Shown here: positions 15,325 to 23,917 of the stretch, piece by piece
Layout of the letters: each line of letters starts with the position of its first letter
How positions within the stretch are numbered: position 1 is the first letter of the stretch
Assembly (NCBI GenBank): GCA_036675565.1
Contig: JAKFER010000160.1
Location: 1 to 25,557, forward strand
Reading direction: 5' to 3'
Source: JACCYQ01 sp036675565
Lineage (GTDB): Bacteria > Bacteroidota > Bacteroidia > Chitinophagales > Chitinophagaceae
DNA: 25,557 nt
Position numbers and translations under genes: made by a program
The notes under the pieces: generated by a model
Seen by the model: the letters and a program-made list of their open reading frames with translations, nothing else
What the model was told of the DNA's origin: nothing
Database searches by the model: none

Positions 15325-16464
15325 ATGAAGAATAAATTTAAACATATGAAAAGAAGAACCTTTTTCAGAACTGCAATTACCGGTGTGGCAACTATAGGCA
15401 TAGGTGGCATTGGAACCGTATCTGGCAACCTTTTAGAGAGAAAAAAACTGGTGCCCCCTTTAAAAAAGCCGCAGGGAAATCAACTCATACGAGGGCCATT
15501 TCCTATATTGTCAACCCCGTATTTGGAGTCCGGCGCGGTAGATTATGAGGTGCTTGCCAAGGAAGCAGAGTTTATCAGGCGCTGCGGAAGCCCCGGTATG
15601 ATCTGGCCTCAATCTGGAGACAGCTGCGATTTGCTTACGCTCGAGGAAAAACTCAACGGTATGGAAGCCATCGCGAAAAATCTGGCCGGGGCAAAGTCGA
15701 CCGTTGCCTTCGGTTGCCAGGGTAAAAATACCGAAGAGATGGTGGTTACGGCAAAACACATCGAAAAGCTGGCTGCAAAATACAATGCTCCCATTGCGAT
15801 AATCTCACGACCGCCAGATGATGGGAAAACGGAGGCCGATTTGAAAAGTTACTACCTGGAACTGGAAAAACACGTGAACCGCCCAGTTATTATACAGACA
15901 TCTGGGGGTGTCACCTATAAAGGATCCGAGCCCTCCGTTGATTTGTTGGTAGAGCTGGCGAGACACAATCCCGACGTGTTTGGCTACATAAAAGAAGAAT
16001 CTGGTAAGAGCAATGAAAGGATGGCGTTGCAAGTAGCTGCAAAGCCCAATGTACATACGGTATTCAGTGCCATGGGCGGTTGGCAATGGCTTTATCAAAG
16101 CCGACAGATCGGAACCGAGGGTCTCATTACGGAGCGCCCGGCCTATGCAGATCTGCTTGTGATGATATGGGAGCAAATGGAAAGCGGAAACGCTAGTGGA
16201 AAGTTAGATGATCTTTTTTCGAAACTCCTTTTGATGCTAAACATGAAAGAGTTTGTGCCTGGCCAGGATTTAAGAGGGCCTCACCTCTATATCCTGCAGA
16301 AGCGAGGTGTTTTTAAGAACCGTCTATCCCGTGTGTATGAACGTAAAAACGGTAAACAGATCATCCCCGACAGGATGATCCTTGAGAACCAAGAACTTTC
16401 ACAGATGCAGATTGACGAAATAGAAAGTCGCTTTGCCAGTTTAAAACAGTATTTGAGGATTTGA
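15325..16464 (+). CDS. Exported dihydrodipicolinate-synthase (DapA)-family protein
   Basis: The 379-residue product starts with a twin-arginine-like signal (MKRRTFFRTAITGVATIGIG from the alternative ATG 15346), so it is probably exported folded by Tat. From about residue 55 it follows the DapA/aldolase TIM barrel: RGPFPILSTPYLESGAVDYE, PQSGDSCDLLTLEEK in place of the usual GTTGE block, and the Schiff-base lysine in GYIKEESG (K about 223). The strand that normally carries the YNxP tyrosine reads VIIQTSGG, so this catalytic Tyr appears to be missing, and the Thr pair of GTTGE is altered. The family cleaves or forms 2-keto acids (KDG-type aldolases, DapA, NanA). An exported member with changed active-site residues may have another reaction. 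The DUF6797 gene follows on the same strand. Confidence 0.85.
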   Translation: MKNKFKHMKRRTFFRTAITGVATIGIGGIGTVSGNLLERKKLVPPLKKPQGNQLIRGPFPILSTPYLESGAVDYEVLAKEAEFIRRCGSPGMIWPQSGDSCDLLTLEEKLNGMEAIAKNLAGAKSTVAFGCQGKNTEEMVVTAKHIEKLAAKYNAPIAIISRPPDDGKTEADLKSYYLELEKHVNRPVIIQTSGGVTYKGSEPSVDLLVELARHNPDVFGYIKEESGKSNERMALQVAAKPNVHTVFSAMGGWQWLYQSRQIGTEGLITERPAYADLLVMIWEQMESGNASGKLDDLFSKLLLMLNMKEFVPGQDLRGPHLYILQKRGVFKNRLSRVYERKNGKQIIPDRMILENQELSQMQIDEIESRFASLKQYLRI

Positions 16465-16602
16465 ACTTATGATTAAAATTTTACCATTTCCCAAAAAATA
16501 CATATTTCCATCGTACAGGTAAATATGGCTTTTGAATGTACATGTTATCCTACATGATGCTTTTGCGTTACGGAAAGTTCCGACGCATTGAAAAATATTA
16601 AA

Positions 16603-19383
16603 ATGAACGACAGTAAATCTGATAGAGGCCCGTTTGCATATGCAGTTATATTCGTGGTTTCGCTTATAGTTGGATGTACTCAGAATACTTCCACGATAAC
16701 AAAAAATGATTTTTACAATCAAGAATTCAACTCTTTCGTTGAACCGGATTTTCCGTTCATAAGTACCTACCTGGACGCCCGTGACCTGGGGCTTAATTTT
16801 CCGAAAGATAACGTGGTATCCAGGGGGCTTATCGTCAATCTGGATGACAGTGCATTTATGTGTTTTGACCGGGATCTGCTACGGTGGTCTGTAGCTTGGA
16901 CGGGCGGGCGGCTCACAAAGAGCATGCTGCCTGAGGTATCGTACCATGATTTTTTCAACAAGCTATCCCACGTTCCGGAGATTGCTGGCGACCCAGCTTT
17001 CGGTAACGGAATCTACCCAGGGTGGTCTTCGCGAAGGCCCATCCAACAGGAGGTCCGCCCTGCATCACAGGAGATGGAAGGTTCCCATTGGGGGCCGTTA
17101 CCTGCGGAATACGGGCGTTGGGATGGGGTTTACGTCCATGGCAACAAGGCGGTTCTCTCTTACAGTGTATCTGGTACGGACATCGTGGAGCTTCCGGGGG
17201 TGATACGTGAAGACGGCCAGGCCATCTTCACGCGGGCATTGGAAATAGGAGAATCATCCGATACGCTGTTCATGAACGCTGCGGAAGTAGTGAGCGGAAG
17301 CGGTGGCTATACTGAAGGCAAGGTCGGTTACATCCATTTTGGTAAGGGTAAAGATTCGGTTATGGCCGTGGGGATACAAGATTGGAGCGCGGGTGATGCT
17401 TCCGTGCGCTTGGTCGATGGCCATTACCTTGCCGTTGCCGTACCACCCTCTACCAACTCACGGGAATTGACGGTTGCCCTATGGCGCGGGCATGTCGGGC
17501 AGCTGGACGGATTCAAGGCAGCATTGCAATCGGCTCGCATCCGGATTCCCGCATTTAGGAATGGTGGGAATGGGCACTGGCCGGGAAAGGTGTACACGCG
17601 GGGTGAGATAGCTCCCGATACCGCAGCGTTTGTCGCCGACATCCTCACCTTGCCGGTCCCCAATCCATGGAAGCGCAACGTGCGGGTTATCGATATGGCC
17701 TTCTTGGACAACACTACGGCTGTTGTATCTACGTTCGAGGGTGACCTATGGGTGGTGGAGGGCGTCGGTGGCAACCTGGGAAGGATGTCGTGGAAACGTT
17801 TTGCTTCCGGGCTTTACGAGCCGATGAGCGTTGAAGTCCATGATGGAAAGATCTATGTTTTTGGGAAGGAGGGCATCCTCCGGCTGCACGACCTGAACGG
17901 GGACGGAGAAGCAGACTACTACGAGAACTTTTGTGACCTAATGCAGGAACCTCCGGAGTCTTACGCTTGGGCGGCCGACATGGTGTTCTCGGAAAAGGAC
18001 AGCAACTTCATCATCGCACTGGGTGGTGCCGTAAATGCCCGGCCAGGTGTAACCAAGCCCATCATGACCGGCTTCCGAGCAGGCTCCAACCATTCGGGCA
18101 CGATCATGCGGATTTCTCTTGACGGCAAGCGTGCGGAGGTGGTCGCCACTGGTTTCCGTATGCCCTTTCTCGGCGTGAACCCCCTCACTGGTAGTATAAC
18201 GACGACCGACCAGCAGGGTAACTACGTATCATCCACGCCGATCTATATAGTGGAGCAGGGTGACTTCCTAGGTGTCCCCGCCACTGCACACCGTAACGAC
18301 AACCCGGTTGGGAAAAGACCATTGACATGGATCCCGCATCGGATTGACCGCTCGGCGGGCAGCCAGGTCTGGATGACCAGCGGGAAGATGGGACCGCTTA
18401 ACGGTTCCCTGGTCCATTTCTCTTTCGGCAAGCCGGGTTTGTTCCGGGTGCTGGTCGATTCCACCTCGCCCGGGTTTCAGGGAGGGGTCGCACCCATCCC
18501 CACCAAGCTCTCTACCCCTATCCTCAAAGGGGTACTAGGCCCGGTGGACGGCTCTCTGTACATGGCCGGCTTCAACCTGCTGGGCAGCAGCTCTGAAGGG
18601 GTCAGCGCTATTCAACGGCTGCGGTACACGAGCAAGCCGAGTTATATGGCGAATGACATCAAAATAGGTAAACAGGGAATTGTCCTGTCTTTCGACTCGG
18701 AGCTGGACACGGCAAGCGTGAAGGAGCTGTCGCACTACCACGCTAAACGGTGGGATTACCAGGATACAGAGCAATACGGCTCGGGCCATTTCCGGGTGAA
18801 TGGAGAGCCCGGGGAGGAGATACTCCCGGTGCTTGGGGCCTACCCATCTGCCGATGGGAGGCGGATTTTGCTGCTGATACCGGATATGGTGAAGGTAGAC
18901 CAAATGGAGCTGATGTACCAGTTGAGGGCGAAGGACGGCAGGGAGCTGAGCGATGGCATTTGGTTCAGCGTGAACCATGTGCCCGACCTGGTTGGCAAAT
19001 CAGCGGAGTTTGCCGGGGTTGATTTCGGGCGGCTCGGGATCGCCAAAGCGGACATGGCCGGGCTCATAAAGACCGAGGAGCCGATAACGCGTGAGAGGGG
19101 GGCCAAACTCTTCAAAAGCATAGGCTGCGTGAGCTGCCACTCGCCGGGCACGGAGACAGCAGGTAAGTATGGTCCGCCCTTCAAAGGGATGTATGGCTCG
19201 CTGCAGGAGATGAGCGACGGCACAATCATCAAAGCGGACGATGCGTATCTCCGAGAATCGATCCTCGATCCGAGCAAGCACGTGGTCAAGGGCTACGAGG
19301 CGGAGATGCCTTCCTATGTGGGCGTGTTATCCGATGCAGACATCAAGGCGATACTCTTGTACATTATGTACCTAAAATATTAG
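16603..19383 (+). CDS. DUF6797 / propeller / cytochrome c lipoprotein
   Basis: ATG 16603 gives 926 residues; a TTG at 16588 is a poorer start. The N-terminus has a lipoprotein signal (FAYAVIFVVSLIVGC). An N-terminal domain of DUF6797 type follows (LDARDLGLNFPKDNVVSRGL, CFDRDLLRWSVAWTGG). From about residue 340 comes a sorbosone-dehydrogenase/PVC-type propeller (PNPWKRNVRVIDMAFLDNTT, DLNGDGEADYY, GFRAGSNHSGTIMRIS). A C-terminal cytochrome c domain has CVSCH at residues 842-846 and a likely Met ligand in AEMPSY. It is probably a periplasmic or surface dehydrogenase passing electrons through its own haem. The gene is far richer in GC (roughly 55-60%) than its neighbours, a sign of separate origin. 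The cytochrome tail at 11588-11725 resembles its C-terminus. Confidence 0.88.
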   Translation: MNDSKSDRGPFAYAVIFVVSLIVGCTQNTSTITKNDFYNQEFNSFVEPDFPFISTYLDARDLGLNFPKDNVVSRGLIVNLDDSAFMCFDRDLLRWSVAWTGGRLTKSMLPEVSYHDFFNKLSHVPEIAGDPAFGNGIYPGWSSRRPIQQEVRPASQEMEGSHWGPLPAEYGRWDGVYVHGNKAVLSYSVSGTDIVELPGVIREDGQAIFTRALEIGESSDTLFMNAAEVVSGSGGYTEGKVGYIHFGKGKDSVMAVGIQDWSAGDASVRLVDGHYLAVAVPPSTNSRELTVALWRGHVGQLDGFKAALQSARIRIPAFRNGGNGHWPGKVYTRGEIAPDTAAFVADILTLPVPNPWKRNVRVIDMAFLDNTTAVVSTFEGDLWVVEGVGGNLGRMSWKRFASGLYEPMSVEVHDGKIYVFGKEGILRLHDLNGDGEADYYENFCDLMQEPPESYAWAADMVFSEKDSNFIIALGGAVNARPGVTKPIMTGFRAGSNHSGTIMRISLDGKRAEVVATGFRMPFLGVNPLTGSITTTDQQGNYVSSTPIYIVEQGDFLGVPATAHRNDNPVGKRPLTWIPHRIDRSAGSQVWMTSGKMGPLNGSLVHFSFGKPGLFRVLVDSTSPGFQGGVAPIPTKLSTPILKGVLGPVDGSLYMAGFNLLGSSSEGVSAIQRLRYTSKPSYMANDIKIGKQGIVLSFDSELDTASVKELSHYHAKRWDYQDTEQYGSGHFRVNGEPGEEILPVLGAYPSADGRRILLLIPDMVKVDQMELMYQLRAKDGRELSDGIWFSVNHVPDLVGKSAEFAGVDFGRLGIAKADMAGLIKTEEPITRERGAKLFKSIGCVSCHSPGTETAGKYGPPFKGMYGSLQEMSDGTIIKADDAYLRESILDPSKHVVKGYEAEMPSYVGVLSDADIKAILLYIMYLKY

Positions 19384-19480
19384 TGAAAGACAAATGAATA
19401 AACCCGTTTTCTTCTGTACATCTTTTTTCAGTGTATTTAAAGGCTTTTCAAAATAAACAGAGCGATCAAAATTGTTAATC

Positions 19481-21232
19481 ATGATATGTCGATTTCAACT
19501 CTACAATTCTTACAGCAGTAGGGGTGCCATGTTTCTCTTTTTATTGTCGTTGTTCTTGTCCTGTAACTCTGGGAATGATGCCAAAGATCAAACAGCAATC
19601 TATTCTTCTGACCCCCAAGTTCTGTCAGTAGGTCAACGGCTTTTCGAGGGTAACTGCTCTTCATGTCATAATTTTTTGCAAAGGAGCATCGGGCCGAGCC
19701 TACAGAACGCAACCACTGATTTACCGGCAGAATGGCTGAGAAAATTTATCCAAAACGCTCCAGAAATGATCACTTCGGGAGATTCACGGGCTGCCACGTT
19801 ATTTAAGGAATATAAACAGGTAATGCCACCATTTCCGTCGTTAAACACCAGGCAGGTTGATGCTATTCTCGCCTTCATTAACAAGAACCAAAAATTGGCA
19901 CCTATACCTCAGAAAACCAGTAGCTTTTTCATAAAGGATCCAATTCCAACCCGAATACCATTAACCGGCGGGCAGTTGCATATACAATACCACTCCACTG
20001 CTCCGGCTACCGGGAAGAAAGCCCCGCTGGCCAGGATCAACAAGATGCAATCGCTAAAAGGAAAACAGGAGAGACTGTTTGTAGTGGATCTGGAGGGTAT
20101 TCTGTACGAGATAGAAGATAAGGAATGGAAAGTAGCCTTGAATATTCGAAAATTACGTCCACATTTTGTTTCCTTTCCGGGCATGGGCACGGGCTTCGGG
20201 AGTTTCGCTTTCCATCCTGAATTTCATAAAAACGGCTTGTTATATACTACCCATGCCGAAAGGGTTCATTCTGTCCCGGGGGATCTACGCTTAGCCGATT
20301 CTAGCAAAGTTGGCCTTCAATGGGTGTTGACCGAATGGAAAATTAGAGATCCTTCGGTAACGCCGTTTATAAGCAACGGTCGCGAACTGTTGCGAATTGA
20401 TATGCCGACAATTGCACACGGCGTACAGGAAATCACATTTGACCCGCTCGCTCAGAAAGGCCAGGAGAATTATGGCCTACTATATATTGGGGTAGGCGAC
20501 GGAGGAGCGGGCGAAAAGGGATATTATAAACTTTGTAATAGTAACAAGGGAGCTTTAAGTTCAGTTTTATGCATAGATCCGCTGGGGCATAATAGCGCCA
20601 ATGGACTTTATGGTATTCCGCCTGATAACCCCTATGCGGATGAAAAAGATCCTCTAGTGGTTAAGGAAATTTTTTGCCGCGGATTTCGCAATCCCAACCG
20701 GATATCCTGGACTCCCGATGGGAAAATGCTTATATGTGATATAGGACAATCTAACATCGAGGAGATAAACCTTGGCACTGCTGGGGCTGACTACGGATGG
20801 CCCGAACGGGAAGGAACTTTCCTAGTAAATCCAAGAGGAGACATCAGCAAGGTTTTCGCCTTACCAGGTAATGAGCCTCCGAACAAATATACCTACCCTT
20901 TGCTTCAGTATGACCATGATGAAGGTAGGGCCATTTCAGGCGGCTTTGTTTATGATGGCTTGGCAATTCCGAATTTAAAGGGCAAATACGTTTTTGCAGA
21001 TATTACCAATGGTCGATTTTTTTCAACAGAAAATCACCGATTGAAGCCAGGCGAACTGGCTCCAATTAAGGAATTAGAAATTTGGATAGATGGTGAGTTT
21101 ACCACTTTTCAGAAAATAAACGGCACGGCGAAACCCGATACGCGTTTGGGAATTGGACCTAGAGGGGAATTGTACGTTTTTACAAAAGCCAACGGAAGGC
21201 TGTACAAAGTTGTTGGGTTTAATCCGCGATAA
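19481..21232 (+). CDS. Cytochrome c / PQQ-type sugar dehydrogenase lipoprotein
   Basis: From ATG 19481 the product is 583 residues; the internal Met at 19529 (MFLFLLSLFLSC) would give a tidier lipoprotein signal and may be the true start. A cytochrome c domain comes first (LFEGNCSSCHN, haem motif at about 59-63, and VMPPFPSL as probable Met ligand). Then comes a six-bladed soluble glucose/sorbosone-dehydrogenase-type propeller: GTGFGSFAFHPEFHKNGLLY, LLYIGVGDGGAGEKGYYKLC, CRGFRNPNRISWTPDGKML, ADYGWPEREGTF, AISGGFVYDG, KYVFADITNGRFF. These motifs mark PQQ-dependent sugar dehydrogenases, which oxidise aldoses or sorbosone in the periplasm. The domain order is reversed relative to the preceding DUF6797 protein. 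Co-directional, 97 bases after it. Confidence 0.9.
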   Translation: MICRFQLYNSYSSRGAMFLFLLSLFLSCNSGNDAKDQTAIYSSDPQVLSVGQRLFEGNCSSCHNFLQRSIGPSLQNATTDLPAEWLRKFIQNAPEMITSGDSRAATLFKEYKQVMPPFPSLNTRQVDAILAFINKNQKLAPIPQKTSSFFIKDPIPTRIPLTGGQLHIQYHSTAPATGKKAPLARINKMQSLKGKQERLFVVDLEGILYEIEDKEWKVALNIRKLRPHFVSFPGMGTGFGSFAFHPEFHKNGLLYTTHAERVHSVPGDLRLADSSKVGLQWVLTEWKIRDPSVTPFISNGRELLRIDMPTIAHGVQEITFDPLAQKGQENYGLLYIGVGDGGAGEKGYYKLCNSNKGALSSVLCIDPLGHNSANGLYGIPPDNPYADEKDPLVVKEIFCRGFRNPNRISWTPDGKMLICDIGQSNIEEINLGTAGADYGWPEREGTFLVNPRGDISKVFALPGNEPPNKYTYPLLQYDHDEGRAISGGFVYDGLAIPNLKGKYVFADITNGRFFSTENHRLKPGELAPIKELEIWIDGEFTTFQKINGTAKPDTRLGIGPRGELYVFTKANGRLYKVVGFNPR

Positions 21233-21402
21233 AAAGCATACAGGAGCAAAGTGCCCGTTAAGATTTTGGTTCTCCGTTTTTATGGCATCTACATTAATCA
21301 TTATTGCAGTTTAGAGACTTGCGAGGAAGAACAAAAATTGAAAATTGAACTTATAGAAAATCAAAGATTAACAACAATAGTACTTTTAGAGGAAGAGCCT
21401 GT

Positions 21403-21603
21403 GTAGATGATATTATCAAAAAAAATTACGTTGGAAAAGCAGATGAAATGTTTGAAAGATTATCGCAACGCCAATCTATTGGCAGAATGGCAAAACCAAG
21501 AGAAATTGCCAGCCTGATATTGTATTTATGTTCAGACGAGGCGTCCTTTATTACAGGCTGCAATTACCCCATTGATGGTGGATTTAAGAAACTTAATAAT
21601 TAA
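21403..21603 (+). pseudogene. C-terminal tail of a short-chain dehydrogenase/reductase
   Basis: The frame gives about 66 residues, including QRQSIGRMAKPREIASLILY, then LCSDEASFITGCNYPIDGGF and a stop at 21601-21603. This is the C-terminal quarter of a classical SDR (GRMxxPxEIAxxxxYLxSDxASFxTGxxxxxDGG). The Rossmann fold, the Ser-Tyr-Lys catalytic site and any start codon are absent. It lies 32 bases upstream of the FAH-family gene on the same strand, the order found in non-phosphorylative L-fuconate or L-rhamnonate clusters, where an SDR supplies the substrate of the FAH-family hydrolase. The dehydrogenase step is therefore lost here. Confidence 0.85.
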
Positions 21604-21635
21604 CCGATTCCTAATAAAGATTATAATTTTATACT

Positions 21636-22493
21636 ATGAAACTGATACGTTTTGGAGAAATCAATAAAGAAAAAACAGGTGTTATTATTGATGATGAGTG
21701 CTATGATACCACATTATTTGGGGAAGATTATAATGAATTATTTTTTGAAACAGATGGCGTAAGCAGGTTGCAGAAATATATTGAATCTAATAGGAAAACA
21801 CTTCCGAAGCTTCCAAAGGATATTCGCTTAGGCAGCCCTATTTCCCGTCCTTCTAAAATCATTTGTATTGGACTGAATTATGCAAATCATGCAAAAGAAA
21901 CAAACGCAGATGTACCTTCAGAACCAATTATTTTTTTCAAATCTACCACCTCTTTATGCGGCCCTTATGATAATGTTATTATCCCGAAAAACTCAACAAA
22001 AACAGATTGGGAAGTAGAACTGGCCGTCGTGATCGGGAAAAAAGCGTCTTATGTAGATGAAGCGGAGGCTATGAATTATGTAGCAGGATATTGTTTGCAT
22101 AATGATATTAGTGAGCGTGAATTTCAATTAGAAAGAAACGGGCAATGGGTAAAAGGAAAAAGCTGCAATACATTTGCGCCGCTTGGGCCTTTTATGGCAA
22201 CTGCTGATGAGATTACTGATGTAAATAATCTGCGTTTATGGCTAACTGTTAATGGAAACACCATGCAGGATGGCAATACTGCTAATTTTATTTTTAAAAT
22301 ACCATTTTTAATTTCTTATATAAGCCAGTTTATGACCTTGCTTCCCGGAGATGTAATCTCCACAGGAACGCCTGCCGGAGTTGGCTTGGGCAGGAATCCA
22401 CCGGTATATTTAAAAGAGGGCGATGTGATGGGATTAGGTATTGATGGTTTAGGAACTTCTAGACAAAAGGTAAGGTCTTATGCACATGATTGA
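21636..22493 (+). CDS. Fumarylacetoacetate hydrolase (FAH)-family protein
   Basis: The 285-residue length fits the single-domain bacterial members. The core begins KIICIGLNYANHAKETNADV and holds the metal-binding acidic residues in TDWEVELAVVIGK (E-x-E, about residues 126-128) and in LHNDISERE. It ends with TGTPAGVGLGRNPPVYLKEG and GDVMGLGIDGLGT. The family includes acylpyruvases, 2,4-diketo-3-deoxy-L-fuconate hydrolase and related C-C hydrolases. The adjacent SDR tail favours a role in deoxy-sugar-acid breakdown, but this is inference. It is the last intact catabolic gene of the cluster. Confidence 0.92.
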   Translation: MKLIRFGEINKEKTGVIIDDECYDTTLFGEDYNELFFETDGVSRLQKYIESNRKTLPKLPKDIRLGSPISRPSKIICIGLNYANHAKETNADVPSEPIIFFKSTTSLCGPYDNVIIPKNSTKTDWEVELAVVIGKKASYVDEAEAMNYVAGYCLHNDISEREFQLERNGQWVKGKSCNTFAPLGPFMATADEITDVNNLRLWLTVNGNTMQDGNTANFIFKIPFLISYISQFMTLLPGDVISTGTPAGVGLGRNPPVYLKEGDVMGLGIDGLGTSRQKVRSYAHD

Positions 22494-22955
22494 TGCACAT
22501 CGAAACTTTGGAAGCTTGATCCACTGTGAGATAATTGGATAACGGATGCCAACGGCCACGACCTGATGCTGTGCTAGTATTCATTGTTGTTCGTCCAGCC
22601 CGACCGTCCTTTAATTTGCATTCATCGATTAATTAAAAAATTTATTATTATTACTCTTTTCTTTTTTGGTTCTTTTTTCTTTTAATAATTCAAATTTTTG
22701 TGTGTATAAAAGGCTAACCTTCGGCAGCGGCCCATTTTCCCCACGTCAGGGTTCATTACCTGGGCTGATACAATCCGCTGCCGTTTTTTCCCCTAGTGGC
22801 CATGTAACAATTAGGGCTTTCATACCCATTATTAAGGACTTGGACCGATGGGGCAAAAATGGTTAAGTGTGTTAACTGTCTAAATTTGTACATAGGTTAT
22901 GCTGCCGATAAATGGAGTTTTGACTTGCCCCTGGCAAGAATGATAAGTAGATAGT
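22494..22955. other. 462-base non-coding stretch before the IS110 remnant
   Basis: Contains the structured element at 22722-22789 (listed separately). A frame at 22666-22866 has no family resemblance and spans the inverted repeats, so I treat it as non-coding. The stretch from about 22640 may be the left non-coding end of the IS110 element; I see nothing in 22494-22640. Confidence 0.4.
22722..22789 (+). other. Nested inverted repeats followed by a T-run; possible structured RNA
   Basis: CGGCAGCGG (22722-22730) pairs perfectly with CCGCTGCCG (22775-22783), followed by TTTTTT (22784-22789). Inside the 44-base loop, CCCA (22731-22734) can continue the pairing with TGGG (22761-22764), and CAGG (22747-22750) can pair with CCTG (22759-22762). 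The outer stem plus T-run works as an intrinsic terminator for plus-strand transcription. Its place upstream of an IS110 transposase remnant, where some IS110-group elements encode their bridge RNA, makes a remnant of such an RNA possible, but nothing here proves it. Confidence 0.45.
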
Positions 22956-23665
22956 TTGGATCTGTGTGACTATGCACATAAACATTTTGACGAGCTGAAA
23001 CCTACGCCGGAACTTAATGGCAAGCTGCTGCTGCTAAAAGATTTAATGACCAGCAGATCCAAACTTCTTAGCCAGAAAAATAGTATAAAAACCTATTTGA
23101 AAGAGTTAAAGCAGATAAACGATAAGGGATTCAAAAAATAATGGAACAATCTCATAAAACGGCTATTGTAGGTCTTGAAAAATCAATTAAAAGTATAGTG
23201 GCCGAAATGATAAAAATCATAAAGGAAGATGTAACTGTTTTAAGCACCTATAATTTATTTATAACATTACCAGGAATCGGGCATCTTACCGCCATTTATT
23301 TAATCTGCTGCACTAATAATTTTTCTATAAAAAGATCAGGGAAGCAACTTGCCTGTTATGCCGGGGTAGTACAATTTGAGCACAGCAGCGACATAAGCAT
23401 AAGGGGCAGAAACCGGGTACACCGCATGGCCAATAAAGATCTCAAAAAACTATTGTACATGGGAGCAATATCAGCTATTCATAACCATCGGGAATTTAAA
23501 AATTATTTTGACCGCAAAAAAGCGGAGGGCAAACACAGTATGAGCATCTTAAATGCCATCAGAAACAAAATTATTTTAAGAGCAGCATCTGTTGTTAATA
23601 ACCGAAAACCTTATGTGAATAACACCAGGCAGGTTGACGCTTTGGACGCATTCTGCATTGCTTAA
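22956..23665 (+). pseudogene. IS110-family transposase, 5'-truncated and frameshifted
   Basis: Two adjacent frames together give the second half of an IS110-type transposase. The first begins CDYAHKHFDELKPTPELNGK (TTG at 22956) and stops at 23139-23141. The second starts at 23141 and carries the transposase_20 domain: LFITLPGIGHLTAIYLICC, GKQLACYAGVVQFEHSS, ISIRGRNRVHRMANKDLKKL. The frames join if the A6 run at 23133-23138 had seven A (GFKKIMEQ). The N-terminal DEDD nuclease domain, about 80 residues, is missing; the sequence upstream has stops in this frame. The element cannot make a working transposase. Confidence 0.85.
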
Positions 23666-23917
23666 AGTCGCCTGTAAAATAATCTGTGACTTTCTTGCTC
23701 CAATTTGCAACGATCAACGCATTTGTTGTCAAGATGGAAAAATATATTCGTAACCTTCTTCGCCGATACTGGATCTAAACAGGAATTTACCGAATTTAAA
23801 AAGCAGAGTCCAGGACCAGATTCTCGGTTCGGAAATTATATTTTTAATTGGCGGAACAAATAATATGTAACCTAAGGTTTGTAAACTTAATATTCCACCA
23901 TTAAACCTGATAAGCTG

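Noticed and set aside
16900..19300. Many long frames on both strands inside the DUF6797 gene
   Set aside because: They are shadows produced by the high GC content of that gene; none has domain motifs.
21300..21399. Frame reading ETCEEEQKLKIELIENQR before the SDR tail
   Set aside because: Charged 30-residue stretch without start or recognisable family; possibly a transposase scrap but not supportable.
22666..22866. 66-codon frame upstream of IS110
   Set aside because: It spans the nested inverted repeats, has no family resemblance, and is better explained as non-coding structured DNA.
22956..23665. Programmed -1 frameshift at the A6 run of the IS110 transposase
   Set aside because: IS110 transposases are normally a single frame and do not use programmed frameshifting; the copy also lacks its catalytic domain, so simple mutation is more likely.
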